Origin: Streptomyces sp. WMMB 322
GTDB lineage: Bacteria; Actinomycetota; Actinomycetes; Streptomycetales; Streptomycetaceae
Reading direction: 5' to 3'
DNA: 64,000 nucleotides
Assembly: GCF_900090145.1 (NCBI RefSeq)
Contig: NZ_FMHI01000002.1
Coordinates: 372,001-436,000 of the forward strand
Below, in pieces: positions 1 through 8,010 of the stretch (within the stretch, counting starts at the first letter, position 1; every line of letters begins with the position of its first letter). Made by a program: the position numbers and the translations under genes. The notes under the pieces were generated by a model, which was not told the origin of the DNA, ran no database searches, and saw only the letters and a list, made by a program, of their open reading frames with translations.

Positions 1-267
1 GACCGCGTCCAGCTTGTCGTAGCGGACCTTGGCCAGCACCGGGTACATCATGATCAGCAGCCCGACGGCGATGGGCAGCGAGATGCCGCCGATCTCGACC
101 TTGCTGAGGGCGTCGTTCAGGCCGGGGATCACACGCCCCAGGCCCAGCCCCAGGCCCATTGCGATGAGGATCCACACCGCCAGGAAGCGGTCCAGCGTGG
201 ACAACTTGGCGACGACCCCGGGCGCAGGCTCCGGGGTCGTGGTCGTGGACGGTTCGGTGCGGGTCAC
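1..267 (-). CDS. Arsenite efflux permease, Acr3 type (N-terminal part only)
   Basis: Reading leftward from GTG at 267, 89 codons are visible before the window edge. The protein begins with a short Thr/Pro-rich leader and then reads FLAVWILIAMGLGLGLGRVIPG, followed by PIAIGLLIMMYPVLAKVRYD. That is the first membrane helices of Acr3-family As(III)/H+ antiporters, which expel arsenite across the cytoplasmic membrane. The GTG overlaps the arsR stop codon (GTGA), so the two genes are translationally coupled. The rest of the protein, including the conserved Cys of helix 4, lies outside the window. I see no conflicting frame; it could only be another BASS-superfamily carrier. Confidence 0.85.
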   Translation of the reverse strand, partial: MTRTEPSTTTTPEPAPGVVAKLSTLDRFLAVWILIAMGLGLGLGRVIPGLNDALSKVEIGGISLPIAVGLLIMMYPVLAKVRYDKLDAV

Positions 268-578
268 GGACAGGCCCTCTTCTTGTCGGTTGCAGCGGTG
301 GCACGGGCGGTGGCGGCGAGCTCCGAGAAGGAGCCGGCCACGGCCTCGATGACGTCGGGCCGCAGCTTGTAGTACGTGAAGCGGCCGCACGGTTCGGTGT
401 CCACGACCCCGGCCTCCCGCAGCACCCTCAGGTGGTTGGAGAGGTTGGTCTGCCGCGCACCGGTCTCCTCCACCAGATGCGTGGTGCAGAGGGTCTCGTG
501 GGCCAGCAGGGTCACGATCCGAAGCCTGAGGGGGTCCGCGAGGACCCGGATCAGGTCAGTGTCGACTGACGTCATCAT
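264..578 (-). CDS. arsR: ArsR-family metalloid-responsive repressor
   Basis: This 104-residue winged-helix protein is the usual ArsR/SmtB length. Residues 10-60 hold LADPLRLRIVTLLAHETLCTTHL, a recognition helix ARQTNLSNHLRVLREAGVV, and the wing GRFTYYKL. Cys31 and Cys64 are candidate thiolate ligands for As(III); the classical ELCVCDL motif is absent, as in many actinobacterial ArsR proteins. The repressor should leave DNA on binding arsenite or antimonite. It is coupled to the efflux pump downstream and divergent from arsC, with a dyad operator between them. Two adjacent Met codons (578 and 575) could both start; I kept the longer. Confidence 0.92.
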   Translation of the reverse strand: MMTSVDTDLIRVLADPLRLRIVTLLAHETLCTTHLVEETGARQTNLSNHLRVLREAGVVDTEPCGRFTYYKLRPDVIEAVAGSFSELAATARATAATDKKRACP

Positions 579-592
579 GGGCTGATACTGTC

Positions 593-628
593 ACATCAGT
601 GGTGACTGACGCCACTGGGCGCTGATGT
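593..628. promoter_or_regulatory. Nested dyad, probable ArsR operator
   Basis: ACATCAG (593-599) pairs with CTGATGT (622-628). Inside it, CAGTGG (597-602) pairs with CCACTG (612-617). The dyad lies between the divergent arsR and arsC starts and can control both promoters. The symmetry is directly visible; assignment to ArsR is by position. Confidence 0.6.
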
Positions 629-665
629 CAGTGCGCCTGAACCGACGTGAGACAAGAGAGCCCCG

Positions 666-1082
666 ATGCCCGAGAAGCCCTCCGTGCTGTTCGTCTGCGT
701 CCACAACGCCGGCCGGTCCCAGATGGCCGCCGCGTGGCTGACCCATCTGGCGGGCGACCGCGTCGAGGTGCGCTCCGCCGGGTCGGCGCCCGCAGAGACC
801 GTCAACCCCGCCGTCGTCGAGGCCATGCGGGAAGTCGGCATCGACATCGCCGCCGAGACCCCCAAGATCCTCACCGTGGACGCCGTGAAGGCCTCCGACG
901 TGTGCATCACGATGGGCTGCGGCGACGCCTGCCCCGTCTTCCCCGGCAAGCGCTATCTCGACTGGACGCTGAAGGACCCGGCCGGCCAGGGCGTCGAGGC
1001 CGTACGTCCCATCCGCGACGAGATCAGGACCCGCATCGAGGGCCTCATCGGCGAGATCGCCCCGGAGACCGCGACCGGGTGA
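666..1082 (+). CDS. arsC: Arsenate reductase, low-molecular-weight phosphatase fold
   Basis: This 138-residue enzyme reduces arsenate to arsenite, which the Acr3 pump can then export. The catalytic P-loop CVHNAGRS gives Cys11-X5-Arg17, and the DP acid pair lies in LDWTLKDPA (about residues 98-105). Further cysteines sit in VCITMGCGDACP at 80, 85 and 89. Cys85 and/or Cys89 would relay the disulfide to thioredoxin, or serve a mycothiol/mycoredoxin cycle; I cannot tell which. The start at 666 follows the run GAGACAAGAGAG. It is transcribed away from arsR and the pump. Confidence 0.93.
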   Translation: MPEKPSVLFVCVHNAGRSQMAAAWLTHLAGDRVEVRSAGSAPAETVNPAVVEAMREVGIDIAAETPKILTVDAVKASDVCITMGCGDACPVFPGKRYLDWTLKDPAGQGVEAVRPIRDEIRTRIEGLIGEIAPETATG

Positions 1083-1110
1083 AGCCCGCGGCGGGGCGTA
1101 GGATCGGATC

Positions 1111-1120
1111 CCGATATCGG
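1111..1120. promoter_or_regulatory. Palindrome CCGATATCGG before the PadR gene
   Basis: This perfect 10-bp palindrome lies 17 bp upstream of the PadR start codon. The identical 10-mer recurs at 3512-3521, upstream of the APC permease. It is a plausible autoregulatory PadR site. Confidence 0.5.
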
Positions 1121-1137
1121 TTCCGTCACTGCCGGAG

Positions 1138-1452
1138 GTGGCCACGGTGCGGGAGTTCCAGCGGGGCGCGGTGCGGCTGCACATCCTGCACCACGCGGCC
1201 GAGGAGGAGATCCACGGTGCGTGGATGACCGAGGAGCTGGCCGGCCACGGCCACCGGATCAGTCCCGGCACCCTGTACCCGACGCTGCACCGTCTGGAGG
1301 CGGACGGGCTGCTGGTGTCCGAGCAGCGGGTGGTCGACGGCCGCACCCGGCGGGTGTACAGGGCGACCGAGGCCGGCAGGAAGGCCCTGGCGGAGGACCG
1401 GCAGGCACTGAGGGAGCTGGCCCGCGAGGTCCTGGGCGGCGAAGCCCCGTAG
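1138..1452 (+). CDS. PadR-family transcriptional regulator
   Basis: This 104-residue winged-helix protein starts at GTG 1138. Diagnostic text is MTEELAGHGHRISPGTLYPTLHRLEADGLLVSEQRVVDGRTRRVYRATEAGRKAL, the PadR/PF03551 pattern: SPGTLYPTLHRLE is the recognition helix and RRVYRATEAG the wing. It is the short (subfamily 2-like) form, with only one C-terminal helix after the winged helix. The ligand is unknown. It follows arsC in the same direction, but the palindrome between them suggests its own promoter. Sharing of that palindrome with the APC permease promoter (3512-3521) suggests the permease as a target. Confidence 0.9.
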   Translation: MATVREFQRGAVRLHILHHAAEEEIHGAWMTEELAGHGHRISPGTLYPTLHRLEADGLLVSEQRVVDGRTRRVYRATEAGRKALAEDRQALRELAREVLGGEAP

Positions 1453-1805
1453 GCCGGCGGGCGGCGGACCGGTGAGCCGGTCTCTCGCCGGGGACCGCTC
1501 GGTTCCGGAACCGCCCTGGTCCACCCGTCCCTGCTCACCGTCCTCGGCGACGTCGCCCGCACAGCCTGGCGTGCCCGCGCGGTCGGCCCTTTCCGGCGCC
1601 GGTGCTGTGGCGGTTCGCCGCCGGCGGCCCTTCTCGTCGGAGCCGTCCGCGGCGCCGATGCCGTCGTCCGGCCATCTGGGCGGTCGCCGCCTCCACCGCC
1701 GTTCCCAGCCTGGTGGACGCGGTACGGATGTACGAGACCCGTCCCTGCACCTGACAGCGAATGACCCGGTGCCGCGCGGCCCGGGCGGCGCACGGGAGGA
1801 CCGTC
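1453..1805 (+). other. 353-bp stretch with no convincing intact gene, possible gene remnant
   Basis: No frame gives a family I recognise. In one frame 1565-1752, the text IWAVAASTAVPSLVDAVRMYETRP looks like a genuine membrane-protein C-terminus. In another frame slightly upstream, LTVLGDVARTAWRARAVG also looks protein-like. This suggests, without proving, a small membrane-protein gene broken by frameshift. The final bases (1794-1800, GGGAGGA) are the ribosome-binding site of the next gene. Confidence 0.3.
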
Positions 1806-2162
1806 GTGACCCGCAACCTCCTGATCATCGCCAATGACCCGCCCTACGGAACCGAGCGCTCCTGGAACGCCATCCGGGTTGCCGGCGCTCTCGCCCGTCG
1901 CCCGGAAGTCGAAGTCCGGATCTTCCTGCTCGGCGACGCCGTCGGCTGCGCGGTACGGGGCCAGAAGGTGCCCGACGGCCACTACCATCTCGACCGGATG
2001 ATCTCCACGGTCGTTCACCACGGCACCGGGACCGGCTGCTGCGGGACCTGCCTGGACGCTCGTGGTCTCGCCGAAGAGCAACTCGTCGAGGGAGCCCACC
2101 GCTCCACTCTCGAACAGCTCACGGACTGGACCCTCTGGGCCGACCAAGTCATCACGTTCTGA
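1806..2162 (+). CDS. DsrE/DsrF-like sulfurtransferase-family protein
   Basis: This 118-residue protein reads LLIIANDPPYGTERSWNAIRVAGAL, then VRIFLLGDAVGCAVRG, then GCCGTCLDARG and a closing WTLWADQVITF. These are hallmarks of the DsrE/YchN fold. The cysteines in VGCAVRG and GCCGTC could carry persulfide, as in DsrE/TusD relatives. I chose GTG at 1806 because GGGAGGA (1794-1800) precedes it at ideal spacing; an upstream in-frame start at 1761 has no such signal. It sits beside arsenic genes and may take part in thiol or sulfur handling. Its partner is unknown. Confidence 0.82.
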   Translation: MTRNLLIIANDPPYGTERSWNAIRVAGALARRPEVEVRIFLLGDAVGCAVRGQKVPDGHYHLDRMISTVVHHGTGTGCCGTCLDARGLAEEQLVEGAHRSTLEQLTDWTLWADQVITF

Positions 2163-2198
2163 CCGAGTCCGCCCGCGCCGCGCATCTTCCGCAACGGG

Positions 2199-3470
<1,272 letters not shown>

Positions 3471-3511
3471 GGTCCACTCCCTCGGCGGCACAGGCGCTGA
3501 CGTTACGCCCT

Positions 3512-3521
3512 CCGATATCGG
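3512..3521. promoter_or_regulatory. Palindrome CCGATATCGG before the APC permease
   Basis: It is an exact copy of the 10-bp palindrome at 1111-1120 and lies about 42 bp upstream of the permease start. It is a candidate PadR-type operator. Confidence 0.5.
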
Positions 3522-3972
3522 GAGACGATACGTGAGCTACGGGCCGGCCGACGACCCGCACCCCAGGTCATGGATGCACGCCCGTTGTCCGCCGAAATCC
3601 GTGCGCCCGAGAGACCGGCCCTCGGCCGAACCCCTCCGCTTTCTCCCTCCTCCTCGTTCCGCTCCCGCGGTGCCCGGCGGTGCCGGCGGGGCGGCTTCGG
3701 CGGCGTCGGGACCGCGTGGGTCACGGGCCCGGCAGCCGGCGTCGGGATGGCGCACGGCCTTCGTGGGTGAGCCCCGCCCAACAGGTCGCGCGGCGCTTCC
3801 GGTTCAGGTCCCGCACCGCCGCTGCGCGAGGCGAAGGCCCGGAGTCTCCATGGAACTGATGCTTCGTCACCTTTCTTGTCTGCCAACTGGCTTGTCAGAA
3901 AACAGCACTACAGAAGCGGTTAGATCAGTCAAAACATGAACTAGGACGGACAAGACTCTTGTCTTTCTGCTC

Positions 3973-4003
3973 ACAAGCGCCGAATACTCCCTTCGGCGCT
4001 TGT
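3973..4003 (+). promoter_or_regulatory. 12-bp-stem hairpin upstream of the protease
   Basis: ACAAGCGCCGAA (3973-3984) pairs perfectly with TTCGGCGCTTGT (3992-4003) around a 7-base loop. It lies 96-126 bp before the protease start. It may be a terminator-like attenuator or a leader stabiliser; there is no poly-T tail. Confidence 0.6.
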
Positions 4004-4004
4004 C

Positions 4005-4038
4005 ATGGGCACGAAGGCCACTGGTTCGACGTGCCCAT
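4005..4038 (+). promoter_or_regulatory. Second dyad in the protease leader
   Basis: ATGGGCACG (4005-4013) pairs perfectly with CGTGCCCAT (4030-4038) across 16 bases. It directly follows the previous hairpin, so the two could form tandem stems in the same leader. Confidence 0.5.
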
Positions 4039-4098
4039 TGGCTGCGCCTCACGGGTCCGTGCAGCGGACCCCCGATTCCCCACACCCTGGAGGAACAA

Positions 4099-5001
4099 GT
4101 GAGGATCAGGCGCAAGAGCCCCACCACGGGCACCCAGAGACGCACCCGGCTGATCGCCCTCGCGTCCGGAATGATCGCCGCGGCAGCGCTGACCACGCCT
4201 GCTGTCGCAGCGGACGCCCCCACCTCCCAGTTCAGCGCCTCCCAGTTGTCCGCGGCGAGTGACGCAGTGCTCGACGCCGACGTCGCCGGCACCGCCTGGC
4301 ACGTGGACAAGAAGAACAACACCCTCGTCGTCACGGCTGACAGCACCGTCTCCCGGGCTGAGATAGCCAAGATCAAGAAGGCGGCGGGTGCCGAGGCCGC
4401 TGCCCTGAAGATCGAGCGCACCCCGGGCAAGTTCAGCAAGCTGCTTCAGGGCGGCGACGCCATCTACGCCAGCAGCTGGCGCTGCTCGGCGGGCTTCAAC
4501 GTCCGCAGCGGCAGCACGTACTACGTCGTCACCGCCGGGCACTGCACCGACGGCGCGGGCACCTGGTACTCCAACTCCGGCCGCACGTCGGTGATCGGCC
4601 CGACGGTCGGGTCCAGCTTCCCCGGCAACGACTACGGCCTCATCCGCTACAGCTCCTCCTCCGCCAGCCACCCGGGCACTGCGGGAGGTGTCGACATCAC
4701 GGGCGCCGCCAACGCCTACGTCGGGATGTCCGTCACCCGGCACGGCAGCACCACAGGCACCCACAGCGGCACCGTCACCGGCCTGAACGCCACCGTGAAC
4801 TACGGAGGCGGCGACGTCGTCTACGGCATGATCCAGACGAACGTGTGCGCGGAGCCCGGCGACAGCGGCGGCTCGCTGCGTTCCGGGAACACGGCGATCG
4901 GCCTGACCTCGGGCGGCAGTGGAAACTGCACGTGGGGCGGTACGACGTTCTTCCAGCCCGTCGTCGAGGCACTCAACGCCTACGGCGTCAACGTGTACTG
5001 A
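4099..5001 (+). CDS. Streptogrisin-type secreted serine protease (S1 family)
   Basis: This 300-residue preproenzyme has a twin-Arg-containing signal peptide (cleavage near Ala38), an alpha-lytic-type propeptide (about 39-118), and a chymotrypsin-like mature domain beginning near DAIYASS (about 120). The catalytic triad is His148 (TAGHC), Asp178 (GNDYG) and Ser256 (GDSGG). Disulfide partners are Cys129-Cys149 and Cys250-Cys277. The mature part is very close to what I remember of streptogrisin B/D. The motif reads GDSGGS where GDSGGP is usual. I chose GTG 4099 because GGAGGA (4089-4094) precedes it; the longer ORF from 4000 would bury the signal peptide. Confidence 0.95.
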   Translation: MRIRRKSPTTGTQRRTRLIALASGMIAAAALTTPAVAADAPTSQFSASQLSAASDAVLDADVAGTAWHVDKKNNTLVVTADSTVSRAEIAKIKKAAGAEAAALKIERTPGKFSKLLQGGDAIYASSWRCSAGFNVRSGSTYYVVTAGHCTDGAGTWYSNSGRTSVIGPTVGSSFPGNDYGLIRYSSSSASHPGTAGGVDITGAANAYVGMSVTRHGSTTGTHSGTVTGLNATVNYGGGDVVYGMIQTNVCAEPGDSGGSLRSGNTAIGLTSGGSGNCTWGGTTFFQPVVEALNAYGVNVY

Positions 5002-5032
5002 CGTGAACTGACGGCTTCGACGCCGTCGGCAC

Positions 5033-5063
5033 GAGCCCGGGTCCAGCGTGAGGGCCCGGGCTC
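5033..5063 (+). terminator. Terminator hairpin after the protease
   Basis: GAGCCCGGG (5033-5041) pairs with CCCGGGCTC (5055-5063), 30 bp after the stop codon. No T-tract follows, as is common in high-GC actinobacteria. Confidence 0.65.
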
Positions 5064-5281
5064 TGTCGGCTCCGCCCGCCGAACGGCGGCATGCCCGGCG
5101 CCGGCCCGGGCGTTCGCGCGAAGTCGCGGCCAGTGCCTGTCAGTTGAGATGCGTCGTCCTGCGTGCGCGAGCCGCCGTGGCCGAAAGTCCCTCACTGAGG
5201 CGCGGCGCGGCCGCACGGCGCCCCTGCGGAGACCTCGCGGGCGTTTCCGTCCGTCGAGGACGGTGCATGATGGTGCCGAAA

Positions 5282-5297
5282 CCTACACCGCTGTAGA
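5282..5297. promoter_or_regulatory. BlaI-type box 1 (CTACA-CCGC-TGTAG)
   Basis: The dyad CTACA (5283-5287), N4, TGTAG (5292-5296) lies about 165 bp before the Spo0M-like start. It is the first of four such boxes in the window, all between here and 9549. TACA/TGTA dyads are the known operator type of BlaI/MecI/CopY repressors. Confidence 0.7.
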
Positions 5298-5463
5298 AAC
5301 AACTGGTGATCATGGATCTGTACCGGCACTTATGCCGACGCACGTGGACGTGCCGCACTGCCGTTCACGTGTGTCCGGATCACCGTCGCCGGGCGCGACG
5401 ACGCCCCGGCAGGCGCCGTAGGTGATCCGCAGTCACGCTGAACACGAAGGAGTGGACGCCACG

Positions 5464-6483
5464 ATGGTGTTCAAGAAGCTGCTCGGGGCGATCGGGGTCG
5501 GGGGTCCCTCGGTGGACACGGTCCTCGACGGCGGACCGGTTCTTCCCGGCGGCGCACTGGCCGGCCAGGTGCATCTGGAAGGCGGCTCGTCGGACGCGGA
5601 GATCGAGCAGATCGTCCTCGAACTCGTCGCCCGCGTCGAAGCCGAGGGCCACGACGGGGAGCACGAGGGTGCGGTCGTCTTCGACCGGGTGACGGTGGGC
5701 GGCGGCTTCCGCCTCGACGAAGGGGAGCGCAGGTCCGTCCCGTTCTCCCTCGTGCTGCCGTGGGAGACGCCGGTGACCGAACTGCACGGCCAGGCCCTCG
5801 GGGTCGTGCTGGGCGTGCGGACCGAACTGCACATCGCCGGCGCCCGGGACAAGGGTGACCTGGACCCGTTGCGGGTGGGCCCCCTGCCGGTCCAGGAGGC
5901 CGTTCTGGACGCCCTGGGCCGGCTCGGCTACGGCTTCCGCTCGGCGGATCTGGAGCTCGGCCACATCCACGGGACCGGCCAGCAGCTGCCGTTCTACCAG
6001 GAGATCGAACTCACCCCGCCCGGCCAGTACGCACATGCCGTCAACGAGGTCGAGCTGACGTTCCTGGCGTCCCCGTCAGGAGTGGAGGTCGTCCTCGAGG
6101 CCGACAAGCGCGGTGGTCTCTTCTCCGGCGGTCACGACGTGGTCAACCGGCACCACGTGAGCGAGGCGGACATCGCCTCCGCCGACTGGGTCGGCACCGT
6201 CGAAGGCTGGGGGCGAGCGCTCATGGAGCGCCACGGCGGCGCTCACGGCGCATACGTGCACGGGGACCCGCACGGGGACCCGCACCACGCCGGCCTTCAC
6301 CACGGGGGCGGTCACGGACACGGCGGTCACCACGGTTCTTCCCGGCCGGGCATGGGGGCCGCGGTCGCAGCCGGGGCGGTGGGAGTGGCCGCAGGCGTGG
6401 CCGGCGGACTCGTCGCGGCCGAGGTGGTCGACGAGATCGGTGACGCCTTCGAGGAGGAGGAAGAGGAGAGCGGCGAAGACTGA
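5464..6483 (+). CDS. Spo0M-like (arrestin-fold) sporulation/stress protein
   Basis: This 339-residue protein begins MVFKKLLGAIGVGGPSVDTVL, then GQVHLEGG and IEQIVLELVARVE. That matches the Spo0M/SpoOM family: two arrestin-like beta domains, a sporulation-control protein in Bacillus with widespread actinobacterial homologues. Residues about 255-300 are His/Gly-rich (HGDPHGDPHHAGLHH, GGGHGHGGHHG), followed by a hydrophobic Ala/Gly/Val stretch and an acidic EEEEEE tail. This C-terminal part is an addition to the core family and may bind metal or a membrane. I chose ATG 5464 over the upstream GTG 5422 because it matches the family N-terminus and has AAGGAG upstream. BlaI-type box 1 lies in its promoter. 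Confidence 0.87.
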   Translation: MVFKKLLGAIGVGGPSVDTVLDGGPVLPGGALAGQVHLEGGSSDAEIEQIVLELVARVEAEGHDGEHEGAVVFDRVTVGGGFRLDEGERRSVPFSLVLPWETPVTELHGQALGVVLGVRTELHIAGARDKGDLDPLRVGPLPVQEAVLDALGRLGYGFRSADLELGHIHGTGQQLPFYQEIELTPPGQYAHAVNEVELTFLASPSGVEVVLEADKRGGLFSGGHDVVNRHHVSEADIASADWVGTVEGWGRALMERHGGAHGAYVHGDPHGDPHHAGLHHGGGHGHGGHHGSSRPGMGAAVAAGAVGVAAGVAGGLVAAEVVDEIGDAFEEEEEESGED

Positions 6484-6509
6484 AAGGTGCCTTCACGGAA
6501 GCTGGTAAC

Positions 6510-6527
6510 TTCTACATTGTTGTAGAA
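6510..6527. promoter_or_regulatory. BlaI-type box 2 (perfect 7+7 dyad)
   Basis: TTCTACA (6510-6516), TTGT, TGTAGAA (6521-6527) is the most symmetric of the four boxes. It ends 59 bp before the TerB start, in a short AT-rich segment that must also contain the promoter. A bound repressor would block transcription of the terB-tatA-like-glsB-like run. Confidence 0.75.
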
Positions 6528-6586
6528 ATTCCCGTCGTGCCCGGGCCGCCGACGCGGCCCGGGCCCACGCTTCATCTGGAGACGTC

Positions 6587-7042
6587 ATGGCCCTGTGGGA
6601 TCGCATCAAGGAGTCCGCTCAGACGATGCAGGCCCAACTGGAGGCAAAGAAGAACGACCTGAAGAGCGGAGCCTTCCGCGACGCGAGCATGGCCATGTGC
6701 GCCCTCGTCGCAGCGGCGGACGGTTCCATCGACCCCGCGGAACGTCAGCGCGTCGCTCAGCTGATCACCGGCAACGACGTCCTGCAGAACTTCCCGGCCG
6801 ACGATCTGCGTCAGCGCTTCGACGAGTACCTGGGCAAGCTCACCTCGGACTTCGACTTCGGGAAGGTCACCGTCCTGCAGGAGATCGCGAAGGTGAAGAA
6901 GAAGCCCACCGAAGCACGCGCCGTCATCCAGATCGGCATCGTGATCGGAGGCGCCGACGGAGACTTCGACGCCACGGAGCGTGCGGTCGTCCGCGAGGCC
7001 TGCTTCTCCCTGGACGTGCCCCCCGCCGAGTTCGATCTCTGA
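6587..7042 (+). CDS. TerB-family tellurite-resistance protein
   Basis: This 151-residue all-helical protein carries two characteristic acidic motifs, AAADGSIDPAER (about residues 42-53) and GGADGDFDATERAVVREAC (about 120-138), which form the metal-binding site of TerB. TerB proteins act at the membrane or cytoplasm in tellurite, colicin and phage resistance and in general metal stress, usually with TerD-type proteins; a TerD paralogue lies at 8918-9493. ATG 6587 is preceded by GGAG. BlaI-type box 2 is directly upstream. There is no TerC in the window, so this is a partial ter set. Confidence 0.9.
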   Translation: MALWDRIKESAQTMQAQLEAKKNDLKSGAFRDASMAMCALVAAADGSIDPAERQRVAQLITGNDVLQNFPADDLRQRFDEYLGKLTSDFDFGKVTVLQEIAKVKKKPTEARAVIQIGIVIGGADGDFDATERAVVREACFSLDVPPAEFDL

Positions 7043-7071
7043 CGGCGCCGGCGGTCACGAAGGGGGACGCA

Positions 7072-7323
7072 ATGTTCGGCATCAGCGAAGTGGCCCTGCT
7101 CATCCTCGTCGCCGTCGTCGTGTTCGGCGCCAGGAAACTGCCGGAACTGGCCCGTTCCCTGGGCAAGTCCGCGCGCATCCTCAAGAGCGAGGCCAAGGCC
7201 TTGAAGACGGACCGCTCGGCTTCCGGGGCGGGCTCGGCCTCGTACATCGTCCACCCGCCCCCTGAGAAGGGAACGGCAGGGGCGGACGGTCACAAGGGCA
7301 CACCCGGCCCGAACGAGTCCTGA
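7072..7323 (+). CDS. TatA/TatE-like small membrane protein
   Basis: This 83-residue protein has the exact TatA layout: a short N-terminus, one membrane helix (VALLILVAVVVF), the hinge FGARKLPELARSLGKS and an amphipathic helix, then a polar Gly/Pro tail. Classical TatA forms the protein-conducting part of the twin-arginine translocase with TatC. Here no tatC is nearby and the gene sits 29 bp after terB, so it is an accessory paralogue, perhaps membrane-stabilising or PspA-linked. AAGGGGGA (about 7060-7067) is its ribosome-binding site. It probably shares the box 2 promoter. Confidence 0.85.
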   Translation: MFGISEVALLILVAVVVFGARKLPELARSLGKSARILKSEAKALKTDRSASGAGSASYIVHPPPEKGTAGADGHKGTPGPNES

Positions 7324-7403
7324 CCGGCAGGCAACCATCGCCGCTCGCCGAGTCGTCCTCGCAGGTGGGGACCCTCGCAATTCACCAAGGAACGGAAAAA
7401 CTC

Positions 7404-7670
7404 ATGGGATTCGTCAGCTGGATAATCCTGGGTCTGCTCGCGGGAGCCATAGCAAAGGTGCTGCTCCCCGGCCGGGACCCGGGCGGTCTGATCGTCACCA
7501 CACTCATCGGCGTGGCCGGTGCCTTCCTGGGCGGCTGGCTCTCGGCCACCGTCCTCGACCGGCCTGTGGACAAGCAGTTCTTCGACCTTGCCACCTGGGT
7601 CGCCGCGATCGCGGGATCACTCGTCCTGCTGATCGGCTACCGCATGATCGCCGGCAACTCCCGGCGCTGA
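7404..7670 (+). CDS. GlsB/YeaQ/YmgE-family stress membrane protein
   Basis: This 88-residue protein contains three hydrophobic segments: GFVSWIILGLLAGAIAKVLLPG, GLIVTTLIGVAGAFLGGWLSATVL and WVAAIAGSLVLLIGYRMI. The segment LAGAIAKVLLPGRDPGG with TTLIGVAGAFLGGWL is the family signature (transglycosylase-associated protein/YeaQ). Members are induced by envelope and general stress but have no known enzymatic activity. The start at 7404 is the first Met that gives the family N-terminus; a GTG at 7365 would add 13 atypical residues. It probably belongs to the terB transcription unit, 80 bp after the TatA-like gene. Confidence 0.87.
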   Translation: MGFVSWIILGLLAGAIAKVLLPGRDPGGLIVTTLIGVAGAFLGGWLSATVLDRPVDKQFFDLATWVAAIAGSLVLLIGYRMIAGNSRR

Positions 7671-8010
7671 GCGCGCCGGTCACCCGGGGCGGAGTCCCCG
7701 GTGAACCGGGCGGCCGAGCCCGTGGGCCGACGGTGTCTACACGCCTGTAGATGCCGCGTGTGTCGTGCCCGGCCCGGCAGTGCGCTCGCCGTAGCCTGCG
7801 AGCAATCGCATGGAAAGCCACTTCGGTTAGGTGCGACGGGTGGGCCTTGTCGCAGGAGCAGCACAGGGCCCGCCTGCCGGTGGACACCGCGAAGCGGGCA
7901 CAGGGAACGGCCGCAGGCACCGACGCACGGACGCACGCCGCGGGCACAGGCACGGGAACGACACAGGCACGGACGTGCTCGCCGGCGTTCTGCCCGGGAG
8001 GCGCACCCTT
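7671..8010. other. Intergenic region with BlaI-type box 3
   Basis: There is no supported gene. Box 3 (7736-7751) lies 260 bp before the GH16-like start, so either the leader is long or the promoter is near the box. A GGGAGG run near 7995 is the ribosome-binding site for 8011. Confidence 0.55.
7736..7751. promoter_or_regulatory. BlaI-type box 3
   Basis: TCTACA (7736-7741), CGCC, TGTAGA (7746-7751). It matches boxes 2 and 4 in both arms and spacer length. It lies between the GlsB-like gene and the GH16-like gene. Confidence 0.72.

Larger units (their letters stand above)
3471..4098. other. 628-bp intergenic region between APC permease and protease
   Basis: It holds the APC promoter with CCGATATCGG (3512-3521), then GC-rich sequence without a supported gene. 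At about 3870-3970 the DNA becomes markedly AT-richer than its surroundings and should contain the protease promoter. A short dyad GACAAG/CTTGTC (3949-3963) and two longer hairpins follow. A 127-codon minus-strand ORF here has Arg/Pro/Gly shadow composition and I do not call it. Confidence 0.6.
5002..5463. other. Intergenic region: protease terminator and promoter of the Spo0M-like gene
   Basis: It contains the hairpin at 5033-5063, GC-rich sequence with no supported ORF, and the first CTACA-N4-TGTAG dyad at 5282-5297. AAGGAG near 5445 is the ribosome-binding site of the next gene. Confidence 0.6.

Noticed and set aside
1472..1837. 121-codon plus-strand ORF before the DsrE-like gene
   Set aside because: It overlaps the start of the DsrE-like gene and reads as low-complexity Pro/Ser/Arg. 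Only fragments in other frames look protein-like.
3503..3886. 127-codon minus-strand ORF between the APC permease and protease
   Set aside because: Pro/Arg/Gly-rich text with no family resemblance and no good ribosome-binding site.
3870..4098. AdpA-type sites (TGGCSNGWWY) before the protease, expected for A-factor-dependent proteases
   Set aside because: I found only partial matches on either strand.
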